Source of the DNA: an uncultured Aquimarina sp.
GTDB lineage: Bacteria > Bacteroidota > Bacteroidia > Flavobacteriales > Flavobacteriaceae
Length of the DNA stretch: 64,000 bases
Assembly (NCBI RefSeq): GCF_947500065.1
Contig: NZ_CANMQT010000001.1
Span: forward strand, 1,054,001 to 1,118,000
Direction of reading: 5' to 3'
The translations under genes and the position numbers were made by a program. This document shows positions 8,839 through 17,560 of the stretch, one piece after another; position 1 is the stretch's first letter, and every line of letters starts with the position of its first letter. Under the pieces are notes generated by a model. It made no database searches, was not told the DNA's origin, and was given only the letters and a program-made list of their open reading frames with translations.

Positions 8839-10542
8839 ATGAGTTTAAAATATTCAATTACTATTATTCTTATTTTCCTATCATATTTAGGATATGGCCA
8901 ATCATTTTATAGCCATGATTCTCTAAAGCAAAAAACATATTCAGAACTATATGATAAATCATATGAATATTTAGAAGCAAGTAATAATCAAATTGCGGAA
9001 AAATATATAAAAGCTTATCTATTTAAAGCAAAAAAAGAGAATGATAGCATACAAATAAGCAATGCTTTTTTTATAATAAACTGGCTTTATAATCCTCAAG
9101 ATATAAGAAGTTTGACAGCCTTAGATTCTTCAATTTATTATAATAAAAATACTCGAAAAGGAAATGGTAATGAAGTTATTTATAATAGAAGAGCTTTAGT
9201 TTATAATGATAGAGCAGATCTTAACAATGCCCTTAGTGATTATCTAACAGGATTAAAATATGCAAAAGAGAATAATAATACATCCTTTATTTTCATAATA
9301 AAACATAATATTGCAATCTTACAACGAAAATTAGGTAAGTACGAAGAAGCAAAAAACCTATTTAATGAATGCCTTGCCTATGAAGAAATTGATATGGTCA
9401 ATAAAAAGGATAAATGGGACACTATACATTATTTACAGACTTTGGCAGAAACAGTTTCAGCATATAGATTAAATAAGCAATTAGATTCTGCAAAAATTCT
9501 TAATAAGGCAGGAATAAAACTTTCAAAAAACCTAGGAATTGATGTCTTATTTGATTTAAACGACGGTATTCTCGCATACCATGATCATGAATATTTAACA
9601 GCTAAACATAAACTCAAAAAGGTTTTACCACGATTAAAGGGCAATAATTTTATAGAAACTTATAATCAAATTGAAACAAATTTGTTTTTAGGAAAATCTG
9701 TAAAAAACCTAGGCTCCGAAAAAGAAGCTATAAGTTATTTCAAAAAAGTAGATTCGATTTCTGATAATCTAAACTATTTTGTTCCAGAAAACAGGCTTGC
9801 TTATATTGAGTTAATAGACTACTATAAATCAAAAAATGATAATCGTAATCAATTAGTTTATATTAATAAACTATTAAGTGCAGATAGTATTCTGACCAGT
9901 AATTATAAAATAGTTGGCAAACAATTATTTGATGATTTCGACGCAAAAGAATTGGTTGAAGATAAAGAAAGAATCATTAGTTATTTGGAACAGGAAAATG
10001 ATAAAATATCAATACAAAACATAATTATAACTTTTCTACTTATCATAAGTTTATTTGGTATAGCATACTATTATTATCGGCAAAGACTTTATAAGAAACG
10101 GTTTTTTCAACTACTCAATAAAAACAGGAATGATAAAGAAGACAATAAACCAAATGATAATCAATCAGGATCTTCTTCTATCAATAAAGAAACTTTAAAT
10201 AATTTACTAGATAAACTTCAGGAATTTGAAGAAAAAAAAGAATATCTAAACACCAACATTAACTCCAAGGATTTAGCAAAAAGCTTTGGTTCTAATTCCA
10301 CCTATCTTTCTAAAGCAATAAATACATTTAAGGAAAAAAGCTTTAGTAATTATATAAATGACTTAAGAGTAAATTTTATAATTGATAAGCTAAAAGAAGA
10401 TTCTATATATAGAAAATATACGGTAAAAGCCATAGCTCAAGAAATAGGGTTCAATAACTCAGAAGCATTTTCTAAAGCGTTCTATAAAAAAACAGGAATC
10501 TATCCATCCTATTTCATTAAGGAATTAGAGAAACAACCCTAA
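8839..10542 (+). CDS. Membrane-anchored TPR / AraC-type HTH regulator (copy 2)
   Basis: 567 aa with the same architecture as copy 1: a signal-like N-terminus (~5-21, ending GYGQ), TPR repeats (~45-370; NNNTSFIFIIKHNIAILQRK is a readable TPR helix pair), one membrane helix (~392-412) followed by RQRLYKKRF, and an AraC-type HTH at ~475-562 ending TGIYPSYFIKEL. It is much closer in sequence to copy 3 (13604) than to copy 1, and the two also share their 3' flanks (ACAACCCTAATACGTTTC at the stop). The next intact gene is an exported S9 peptidase. The signal sensed is unknown. Confidence 0.87.
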   Translation: MSLKYSITIILIFLSYLGYGQSFYSHDSLKQKTYSELYDKSYEYLEASNNQIAEKYIKAYLFKAKKENDSIQISNAFFIINWLYNPQDIRSLTALDSSIYYNKNTRKGNGNEVIYNRRALVYNDRADLNNALSDYLTGLKYAKENNNTSFIFIIKHNIAILQRKLGKYEEAKNLFNECLAYEEIDMVNKKDKWDTIHYLQTLAETVSAYRLNKQLDSAKILNKAGIKLSKNLGIDVLFDLNDGILAYHDHEYLTAKHKLKKVLPRLKGNNFIETYNQIETNLFLGKSVKNLGSEKEAISYFKKVDSISDNLNYFVPENRLAYIELIDYYKSKNDNRNQLVYINKLLSADSILTSNYKIVGKQLFDDFDAKELVEDKERIISYLEQENDKISIQNIIITFLLIISLFGIAYYYYRQRLYKKRFFQLLNKNRNDKEDNKPNDNQSGSSSINKETLNNLLDKLQEFEEKKEYLNTNINSKDLAKSFGSNSTYLSKAINTFKEKSFSNYINDLRVNFIIDKLKEDSIYRKYTVKAIAQEIGFNNSEAFSKAFYKKTGIYPSYFIKELEKQP

Positions 10543-10615
10543 TACGTTTCTACACCACCTTATATTACTTTCATACATTAAAAACGGCTCCTTCAAAGGA
10601 GTGAACCTTTTCCGA

Positions 10616-10648
10616 GGACTGAGGTTCTCGAAGTCCGAAGCAAACTCA
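10616..10648 (+). repeat. REP-like palindrome, family E, copy 1
   Basis: A 33-bp element beginning GGACTGAGG and ending AAGCAAACTCA. It is almost identical to 15455-15487, and a shorter copy is at 19359-19380. The inner GAG/CTC and outer GGACT/AGTCC arms can form a hairpin. All copies are in spacers downstream of genes. Confidence 0.6.
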
Positions 10649-10736
10649 GATTTCCATTTCACCATATCATCTTTTATTATAGCCAATTCAGTAATAGCAT
10701 CAATTAGAATGAGAAGATATCCTTCATAAACTTAAA

Positions 10737-10814
10737 ATGAACAAAATCATAAAGCTATTTCTTCTAGTAGTAATCTTTCATCAATCTCAGATCGTAGCAC
10801 AAAAACGGGTTTGA
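10737..10814 (+). pseudogene. Truncated duplicate of the subtilase signal-peptide region
   Basis: A 25-codon frame starting MNKIIKLFLLVVIFHQSQ, almost identical to the start of the subtilase at 6510 in both DNA and protein. It hits TGA right after the AQ cleavage site, and no protease sequence follows. A weak inverted repeat (10801-10839, AAACGGGTTTG with an imperfect TCAAACTCATTTT partner) lies over the break. This is a relic of a segmental duplication. Expression as a stand-alone 25-residue hydrophobic peptide is possible but unlikely. Confidence 0.75.
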
Positions 10815-10925
10815 AGCTTACTATCAAACTCATTTTTACTTAAAATCAGAATATATTTAAAAATACAGGTAACATTTTATATCTTCATAACACTAAATAA
10901 GACAAGGATCTCTAAAAATAAACTC

Positions 10926-13424
10926 ATGAAAAAAATAATCCACACACTTTTATGTATCAGTTGTATTTGTCTGTTATCTAATCAGGCAATGCTGGCTCAA
11001 GAAAAAAGTATTGAAGCCAATGACAATACCTGGAAATCCCCAGAAGAAGATATACTCAAAATTCTCCACGCACCGCAACTACCAAGGACTTCTATATCTC
11101 CTGTAAAAACACATATGTTGCTATCAGATCCTATTATATATCCAACCTTATCAGAGCTTGCAGGACCTATGCTCAAATTAGCAGGAACTAGAGTTAATCC
11201 AAAAAACAATTATTACCATGGTAGGCATGGGGGTACTTCGCCCAGGATTCTTACGATTAAAGATGGGACAACCATTAAGCTGAATATCCCAAAACAAGCA
11301 GAGATAATGGCTACCTCTTGGGCTGCAGACGGGCAGCGTTTTACATTATCCGTTGGATTTGAAGACCGGATTGAATTGTGGATGGGTGACATCAGTGGCC
11401 ATGTAGAAAAAGTACAGGGGATCGTTCTTAATCCACTTATGGACCAGGCGGTTAAATGGTTTCCGGATCAGGAAAAATTATTGATCAGAAAAATTCCTAA
11501 TCGCGGGACTGCTCCACAAAAATCAGCTATGCCGAAAGGACCAAAAATTTTAGAAGATGCCGGTGCTTCTGCAAGATCTACCTATGAAGCAAGAAACCTA
11601 CTCGAAACAGCATACGATGACGAATTGTTTAGCTACTACACCCAGAGTGAATTGGTGATTTATGATACCAAAACAAAAAAAACAAAGGTAATCGGTCCTA
11701 CTGCTTCCTATATGTGGGCGGGTGTTTCTCCGGATGGTAAATATTTATTGATAGAAAGATTGAAAGAGCCCTGGTCACACGAAGTGGGGTGGTGGCGATT
11801 TGCCAATGATATTGAAGTATGGGATATAAAAGGAGAGTTGGTAAAAACCATTGTCAATCATTCTGTTGCTAATGAAGTACCTGTGCATGGGGTGATTACC
11901 GGGCCTCGTTCTGTAAACTGGCAACCTACCGCTCCGCATACGTTGTTCTGGAGAGAAGCACTTGATGGAGGTAACCCAGTGGCAAAAGCCGAATCTAGAG
12001 ATAAACTAATGCGATGGGAAGCTCCTTTTAATGGAGAACCAGAAGAAGTTTTTAAAGCAGAACACCGCATACAATCAACCTGGTGGGGTCCCGATGGAAT
12101 GCTTATGGTATCTCAGCGAGAGCGTATGAAAAGATGGCGTTATGTCTGGTTACTAGATGTTAACAAGGGTACATCCAGATTATGGTTTGATTTAGACGAA
12201 GATGATCGCTATAATGATCCGGGCTACCCTCTTTTTACGCAATTAGATAATGGTCGATATGTTATTAAAGTAGAAGACGGGTCTATGTATTTCCGTGGGA
12301 GCGGAGGTACCAAAGAAGGAGATCGCCCATTTGTGGATAAAAGGAATATTAAAACAGGAAAAACAGAAAGAATATTCAGATCTGCCAAGGAGAAGTATGA
12401 ATACTTTGTTGGTTTTGCTGAAGATGCCAATAGTTTCATCATGAGTTCTGAATCTTCTACAACAGTACCTAACTTCTATGTGGCAAAATTAGGCAAATCC
12501 ATTGAAGCAAATGCTGGTGAAAGTACCAGAGAAATTACTAAAAACCCAATTACAAAATTTGAAGACCCAAGTCCGGAGTTACGTCAGATAGAAAATAAGA
12601 TTGTAAAATATAAAAGAAAGGATGGGGTCGAATTAAGTTTCCAACTATTATTACCTCCAGGATATAAAGAAGGAACCAAATTACCTACGGTTGTATATGC
12701 CTACCCACTGGAATATTCTGGAGCAAAAACTGCAGGACAGGTTAGAGGTTCTTCCAATCGTTTTATGCGTATTTGGGGAGCATCGCATAAATACTTTTTG
12801 ATGAGAGGATATGCGGTACTAGATAATACAGCTATGCCGATGGTTGGGGATCCCGAAACGGTATATGACACCTTCGTTCCACAATTGGTGGCCGATGCAG
12901 AAGCAGCAGTTAAAAAAGCCGTAGATATGGGGATCGCTGATCCGGATAGAATTGGTGTGATTGGTCATAGCCACGGAGGTTTAATGGTTGCCAATTTACT
13001 GGCACATACCGATTTATTTTGTGCAGGTATTGCACGAAGTGGTTCGTATAACAAAACAAATCAGCCCTTTGGATTTCAAGGAGAACGCCGTTCACTCTTT
13101 GAAGCTACCAAATCCTATATAGACTGCTCCCCGACCTTCTTTGCGGATAAGGTAAATGAACCTATTTTGATTATTCATGGAGATGATGATTCTAATCCCG
13201 GAACACTCACTTTTCAGTCAGAGGTATTTTATGAGGCAGTCAGAGGTTCAGGAGGAACTGCCAGATTGGTATTGTTACCTTTTGAAGATCACGGGTATAG
13301 AGCCAAAGAATCTATAGAGCATGTGTTATGGGAACAAATGAATTGGTTTGACAAGTATGTGAAAAATCGAGACCTTAACAAAAAGGAGAAAATAGAAAAA
13401 GTGGAAAGTAAGATTGATAAATAA
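10926..13424 (+). CDS. Exported S9-family serine peptidase (prolyl-oligopeptidase / glutamyl-peptidase-like)
   Basis: 832 aa with a signal peptide (~1-24, ending MLAQ). A propeller-like region spans ~50-560 (WMGDISG, YMWAGVSPDGKYLL and SSTVPNFY segments). The alpha/beta hydrolase spans ~580-815, with Ser682 in GHSHGG, Asp755 in HGDDD and His789 in EDHGY. The length and the GYAVLDNTAMPMVGD segment resemble the S9D glutamyl-peptidase-like group rather than S9A. The C-terminus is Lys-rich. Codon choice is less AT-rich than in the adjacent regulators, which suggests an older core gene. A strong terminator follows at 13467. Its substrate is probably peptides in the periplasm. Confidence 0.9.
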   Translation: MKKIIHTLLCISCICLLSNQAMLAQEKSIEANDNTWKSPEEDILKILHAPQLPRTSISPVKTHMLLSDPIIYPTLSELAGPMLKLAGTRVNPKNNYYHGRHGGTSPRILTIKDGTTIKLNIPKQAEIMATSWAADGQRFTLSVGFEDRIELWMGDISGHVEKVQGIVLNPLMDQAVKWFPDQEKLLIRKIPNRGTAPQKSAMPKGPKILEDAGASARSTYEARNLLETAYDDELFSYYTQSELVIYDTKTKKTKVIGPTASYMWAGVSPDGKYLLIERLKEPWSHEVGWWRFANDIEVWDIKGELVKTIVNHSVANEVPVHGVITGPRSVNWQPTAPHTLFWREALDGGNPVAKAESRDKLMRWEAPFNGEPEEVFKAEHRIQSTWWGPDGMLMVSQRERMKRWRYVWLLDVNKGTSRLWFDLDEDDRYNDPGYPLFTQLDNGRYVIKVEDGSMYFRGSGGTKEGDRPFVDKRNIKTGKTERIFRSAKEKYEYFVGFAEDANSFIMSSESSTTVPNFYVAKLGKSIEANAGESTREITKNPITKFEDPSPELRQIENKIVKYKRKDGVELSFQLLLPPGYKEGTKLPTVVYAYPLEYSGAKTAGQVRGSSNRFMRIWGASHKYFLMRGYAVLDNTAMPMVGDPETVYDTFVPQLVADAEAAVKKAVDMGIADPDRIGVIGHSHGGLMVANLLAHTDLFCAGIARSGSYNKTNQPFGFQGERRSLFEATKSYIDCSPTFFADKVNEPILIIHGDDDSNPGTLTFQSEVFYEAVRGSGGTARLVLLPFEDHGYRAKESIEHVLWEQMNWFDKYVKNRDLNKKEKIEKVESKIDK

Positions 13425-13466
13425 GTTTACATAAACACTATCTAAAAATAGTAAATATAACCATAC

Positions 13467-13503
13467 AAAAACGGGTTTGTCCATATGAGTCAAACCCGTT
13501 TTT
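13467..13503 (+). terminator. Intrinsic terminator after the S9 peptidase
   Basis: A perfect 13-bp stem, AAAAACGGGTTTG (13467-13479) with CAAACCCGTTTTT (13491-13503), and an 11-nt loop. The right arm itself supplies the T-tract. It is 42 nt after the stop. Confidence 0.85.
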
Positions 13504-13569
13504 CATAAATATCGATTAGCTTTGGATCAATTTATCCATAGAAAACCCATCTTCACAAATCAAATTAGA

Positions 13570-13577
13570 TACTTTTG
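13570..13577 (+). promoter_or_regulatory. -7 promoter element of the third TPR-AraC gene
   Basis: TACTTTTG within TTAGATACTTTTG, the same block as before the paralogue at 8839. It lies 26 nt before the ATG. No clear TTG -33 box is seen at the usual distance. Confidence 0.45.
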
Positions 13578-13603
13578 GCTTAACCAAAGTCAAATAATAA
13601 TTC

Positions 13604-15298
13604 ATGAGACTAAAGCTTACAATATTACTTTTTCTATTTGCTCTTTTATCATTTGGACAATCGTATAAAACCCAAGATTCTTTAGCAAGTTTTACATATA
13701 GTCAAATTGCTGACAAGTTTTATGAATATATTGAAAACGAAGAAATTGCTAAAATATATGCTAACGAGTATATTAATAGAGCAAAAAACCAAAAGGACTC
13801 CAGCTTAGTTGCTCGCGCCTATATGATGAAACGTCATATTTATAAGAAATCTAGTTTAAAAAAAATTGAGATTTGGGACTCAGTTATTACTTACGGTTTA
13901 GACCAAGAAGAAGAACATTGGCCAGAAATGTTATATAATTCAAGAGCACTTCTTTACCACAATATGGGAAACCAAAAAAAATCACTTGAAGACTATCTTA
14001 GTGCATTAAAATATGCCAAAAGAAATAACAATACCTTTTATATAAACGCATTGAAACATAATGTTGCAATATTAAAACGAAATTTAGGCAAATATGAAGA
14101 AGCTAAAAATCTATTTATGGAAGCTTTGGAATTTGGAGAAAATGAGATGCTTTTAAAGCAAGGGAAATTGGATTCGATTGGATATCTGCTCACCTTGGCT
14201 GAGACAATATCAGCTTTTCGATTAAATAAAAAAATAGATTCGGCAGAAATTCTAAATCATCGAGGAAGTGAATTGTCAAAGAATAAAGAGATTGATATTT
14301 TATTTAGATTAAATGAGGGTATACTCGATTATCACAATAAAAAGTACTTCTTAGCGATTCAAAAAATAGAAAAATCTATTCCTGAGATTATTGAAAAAAG
14401 GAATACATATACAGAAGCATATAACCTAATCGAAGCATACTTACATATCGGACTTTCTTATAAGGGTTTAGATAATCAGGAAAAAGCAATAAAGAATTTT
14501 ATGAAAACGGATTCAATAGCTGAAACCCAAAATCATTTCATACCAGAATTGATAACTGCTCATAAAGAATTGGTTAATCATTATAAATCTAAGAATGATA
14601 AAACGAATCAACTAAAGTATATTAATAAGCTGCTAAAATCAGATAGTATTCTAACCAGTAATTATAAAATTGTAGGAGATCAACTTTTTAGAGAATTTGA
14701 TACTAGGGAACTGATACAAGAAAAAGAACAAGCGATTGCTTTTTTGGAAAAAGAGAATTCGAAAACTTCTATCAAAAACCTCGTTACCTCGGGTCTTTTG
14801 ATATTGAGTATCATAATTGCAAGTTTCTATTTTTATAGACAGCGATTATACAAACAACGTTTTTTAAAATTAGTTGCGGATCAATCTACCGATGATGCCT
14901 TTAAAAAATCAAAGAATACGGATAACAGATTAGCAATTAGTGAAGAGATAACACAGCACCTTATTGAATGTTTACAACAGTTTGAGGATAGTAAAGAGTT
15001 TTTAAATCCGGACATTAATATGAGCAGTCTAGCCAAAAGTTTTAACTCTAATTCTAATTACCTTTCTAAGGTGATTAACAAACATAAAGGAAAAAACTTC
15101 ACACAGTATATGAACGACCTTAGGGTAGATTATGTAATTGATAAACTAAAGAATGATCCTATTTTTAGAAAATACACAGTATTAGCCTTAGCTCAAGAAA
15201 TTGGATTTAACAATCCAGAGTCTTTCTCCAAGGCTTTTTATAAAAACGCAGGCATCTATCCTTCATATTTTATTAGAGAATTGTTGAAACAACCCTAA
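13604..15298 (+). CDS. Membrane-anchored TPR / AraC-type HTH regulator (copy 3)
   Basis: 564 aa. A signal-like N-terminus (~1-18, ending SFGQ) precedes TPR repeats (~45-370), one membrane helix (~395-415) and an AraC HTH at ~472-560. The recognition segments NYLSKVINKHKGKNF and FNNPESFSKAFYKNAG mirror those of copies 1 and 2. The last residues and the first bases of the 3' flank match copy 2, so the pair arose by duplication. Two tandem CarboxypepD_reg exoproteins lie downstream and are the likely targets by position. Confidence 0.87.
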   Translation: MRLKLTILLFLFALLSFGQSYKTQDSLASFTYSQIADKFYEYIENEEIAKIYANEYINRAKNQKDSSLVARAYMMKRHIYKKSSLKKIEIWDSVITYGLDQEEEHWPEMLYNSRALLYHNMGNQKKSLEDYLSALKYAKRNNNTFYINALKHNVAILKRNLGKYEEAKNLFMEALEFGENEMLLKQGKLDSIGYLLTLAETISAFRLNKKIDSAEILNHRGSELSKNKEIDILFRLNEGILDYHNKKYFLAIQKIEKSIPEIIEKRNTYTEAYNLIEAYLHIGLSYKGLDNQEKAIKNFMKTDSIAETQNHFIPELITAHKELVNHYKSKNDKTNQLKYINKLLKSDSILTSNYKIVGDQLFREFDTRELIQEKEQAIAFLEKENSKTSIKNLVTSGLLILSIIIASFYFYRQRLYKQRFLKLVADQSTDDAFKKSKNTDNRLAISEEITQHLIECLQQFEDSKEFLNPDINMSSLAKSFNSNSNYLSKVINKHKGKNFTQYMNDLRVDYVIDKLKNDPIFRKYTVLALAQEIGFNNPESFSKAFYKNAGIYPSYFIRELLKQP

Positions 15299-15669
15299 TA
15301 CGTTTCCGTAACATTTCACCTTACTTTCATAGTCATATCTTTACCCAACTTATCCTTCAAAGAAGCAAGGTTTTACTTCGGGTTTCGAGAACCTCAACCC
15401 TCGTATGCTGAGCTTGCCGAAATACAGCTCTCGTATCGTATGCTGATTTTGCGCGGACTGAGGCTCTCGAAGTCCTAAGCAAACTCATTACTCACAAACT
15501 TTCCAACCCCTCTTTGTAACAATTCATCCTGAGAACCGTCTTCTTCGTACACCAATGTAATAATTGGTATTAAAGTTGCGCAGGCAACCATCGTAGATTT
15601 ATTTGCGTCTATATAAGAGTACAGCATAAACAAACAGTAACGTCAATCACAAAACAAAATCATCAAATC
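15299..15669. repeat. Repeat-filled spacer: REP-like families C and E
   Basis: No gene is seen. The spacer begins with sequence shared with the 3' flank at 10543. It contains a variant of the CTGAGCTTGTCGAA element (15408-15420, here CTGAGCTTGCCGA) and a full family-E copy at 15455-15487, nearly identical to 10616-10648. The remainder looks like degraded repeat sequence. Confidence 0.55.
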
Positions 15670-17181
15670 ATGAATATCCATAAACGTATCTTAATAGTTG
15701 CAATAGCATTTTTATCTAGTGTATCGTTATTTGCACAAACCATAACCTCTAAAGTAGTGGATAAAAAAACTAACGAACCCATCCCTTATGCGACTATTCA
15801 ATATGCAGAAAATGGAGGGGTAATTACCAATGAAGAAGGAATATTTAGTTTTACATTAGATCCAAAACTAGCAAAACTAGATTCCATCTATATATCATCC
15901 ATGGGATATCAAAAAATAGGTACTGCATTTACAAGTCCTATGGACAGTATTATTTATGTAGAACCTAAAGCATTAGAACTTAGTAGTGTATTTATCTCTA
16001 ATAAAAATCTGGGTATTGATGAGATTATTGATAATGTAAAAGATAATGTAGACAAAAACTATAGCAAAGACATGTCTCATAAAAAACTTTTTTACAGACA
16101 ATCAAATTTTAGTGATCTGCATAAAATGAATATAAAATTCAAGAAATCTACCATCAAAGAGTTTAATAAAAAATTTATCGATAGCGTGATATCTATCATC
16201 CCTAGAAAATCTGCCTATTACACAGAAGCATTATGTGATCTGTATGGTGATTTTGATAAGCAAAAACTAAACATTATCAAAGGTGCTGAGCTCTATGATA
16301 AAAGCAATGACGGTTCTATGGAGGCACTCTCTGAAAAACTAGAAGATATTCTAAAGAAAAACGTAAAACCCAACTCTTACCTTAAAATCAAATCTGGATG
16401 GATATTAGGTACCAAAGTACAGATGGATTCTATTTTTGATGCTAATGAAGAAGCGGCAGAAGTAAAAAGTGAAATAGAGAAACCTAATAAAAATGAAGAA
16501 AACTATTTTCTGAACTATAGAAAATCATCTCTACAAAGTCTGTTATCTAATATGTTTTTTCAGGAAGATTCTCAATTGAATTTTATTGATAAATCTGGCC
16601 GTTATAAGTTTGAGCTAATCGATTATACCATTATCGATGATAGCAGTGTGTACATCATTAATTTTGAACCTAAAAGAGGCGCTGATTTTAAAGGAACCAT
16701 GTATGTAAACACTCAAGATTTTGCAATTATGCGAGTGGATTATGAAAATGTAAAAAACCTAAGAAACTTTGGGTTGCTAGGAATCAGTTATCACGAAACA
16801 ATGTATAAAGGAAAAACAATCTTTGTCAAAGGTGCAGATGGTAAATACAGTGTGCGCTATATAGAAAAGACAACAGGGAATGTTTTTGGGGTTGATCGTC
16901 CACTAAAAATCATTGAGAAAAATAAGTTTGTAAAAGGAAGACGTAAGCAAAACGAGTTGTCCTTAGGACTAGATATCGGTGCTGGTGAAACCAGTAAATA
17001 CGAAGTTGTCGTTTTTGATTCTCAACCCATCACAGAAGGTGAGTATGAGAGTAGCAAAGAAAACAAATCCATCAAACCACAGTACTTATCTAAATACGAT
17101 CCAGAATTCTGGAAAGGATATAACATCATAGAACCTAATACTGCTATAAAACAATTTACGGCTATTGAAGGGGAATCGTAG
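15670..17181 (+). CDS. Exported CarboxypepD_reg-like protein, 503 aa (paralogue A)
   Basis: A signal peptide (~1-23, ending LFAQ) is followed by a carboxypeptidase-regulatory-like beta domain (~24-95, VVDKKTNEPIPYATI and GVITNEEG). A long conserved region follows with KSTIKEFNKKFIDS, ADFKGTMYVNTQDFAIMRV and FGVDRPLKIIEKNKF. This is the outer-membrane-associated carboxypeptidase-like regulatory family common in Bacteroidetes. There is no TonB plug or barrel, and it is shorter than DUF5686 proteins. The last ~25 residues (YDPEFWKGYNIIEPNTAIK) are conserved in the neighbour. Its function is unknown, perhaps cell-envelope maintenance. It is a tandem paralogue of the gene at 17561. Confidence 0.8.
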   Translation: MNIHKRILIVAIAFLSSVSLFAQTITSKVVDKKTNEPIPYATIQYAENGGVITNEEGIFSFTLDPKLAKLDSIYISSMGYQKIGTAFTSPMDSIIYVEPKALELSSVFISNKNLGIDEIIDNVKDNVDKNYSKDMSHKKLFYRQSNFSDLHKMNIKFKKSTIKEFNKKFIDSVISIIPRKSAYYTEALCDLYGDFDKQKLNIIKGAELYDKSNDGSMEALSEKLEDILKKNVKPNSYLKIKSGWILGTKVQMDSIFDANEEAAEVKSEIEKPNKNEENYFLNYRKSSLQSLLSNMFFQEDSQLNFIDKSGRYKFELIDYTIIDDSSVYIINFEPKRGADFKGTMYVNTQDFAIMRVDYENVKNLRNFGLLGISYHETMYKGKTIFVKGADGKYSVRYIEKTTGNVFGVDRPLKIIEKNKFVKGRRKQNELSLGLDIGAGETSKYEVVVFDSQPITEGEYESSKENKSIKPQYLSKYDPEFWKGYNIIEPNTAIKQFTAIEGES

Positions 17182-17199
17182 CATCTAATATATAAGTTT

Positions 17200-17236
17200 C
17201 CTCTCCCTCTGGGAGAGGACTAAGGTGAGGGTTTTT
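17200..17236 (+). repeat. REP-like palindrome, family A, copy 1
   Basis: CCTCTCCC / TCT loop / GGGAGAGG (17200-17218) followed by ACTAAGGTGAGGGTTTTT. It lies 18 nt after the stop of the 503-aa gene and can double as a terminator. Copies are at 19151-19190 and, unusually, inside hemD (24521-24554, reverse orientation). Confidence 0.75.
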
Positions 17237-17272
17237 AATAGTGAAAACACTTAATATCATGTTACGATCATA

Positions 17273-17309
17273 GATTCCAGCCTACGCTGGAATGACAATT
17301 CTTTGCACA
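17273..17309 (+). repeat. REP-like palindrome, family B, copy 1
   Basis: ATTCCAGC/CTAC/GCTGGAAT hairpin (17274-17293) followed by GACAATTCTTTGCACAT. The copy at 19283 carries the same tail. A shorter variant of the hairpin is at 37480. Confidence 0.75.
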
Positions 17310-17335
17310 TTTTCACTACAATCTAGCCTGTCCTA

Positions 17336-17352
17336 TTGAGCTTGTCGAAATG
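17336..17352 (+). repeat. Family C repeat fragment (GAGCTTGTCGAA)
   Basis: TTGAGCTTGTCGAAATG, matching one arm of the inverted pair at 38151-38206 and the variant at 15408. No partner arm is close by. Confidence 0.5.
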
Positions 17353-17560
17353 TAGATTACAATCTACTTCCAACACTAAATTGTCTATTCAGTTTCTATA
17401 TTAACATAGTATTCGCTATTCTCACTGTTATAAATCAGTAGATATCCCGTCTTATTTTAAGAATACATTACCATGATTGTATTTTTTTTCGTTGTAACTA
17501 TGTAGTGCATATATTGGAAACTATACTTTTATCGTGTAATTTTATGAATCTACTGATGCT

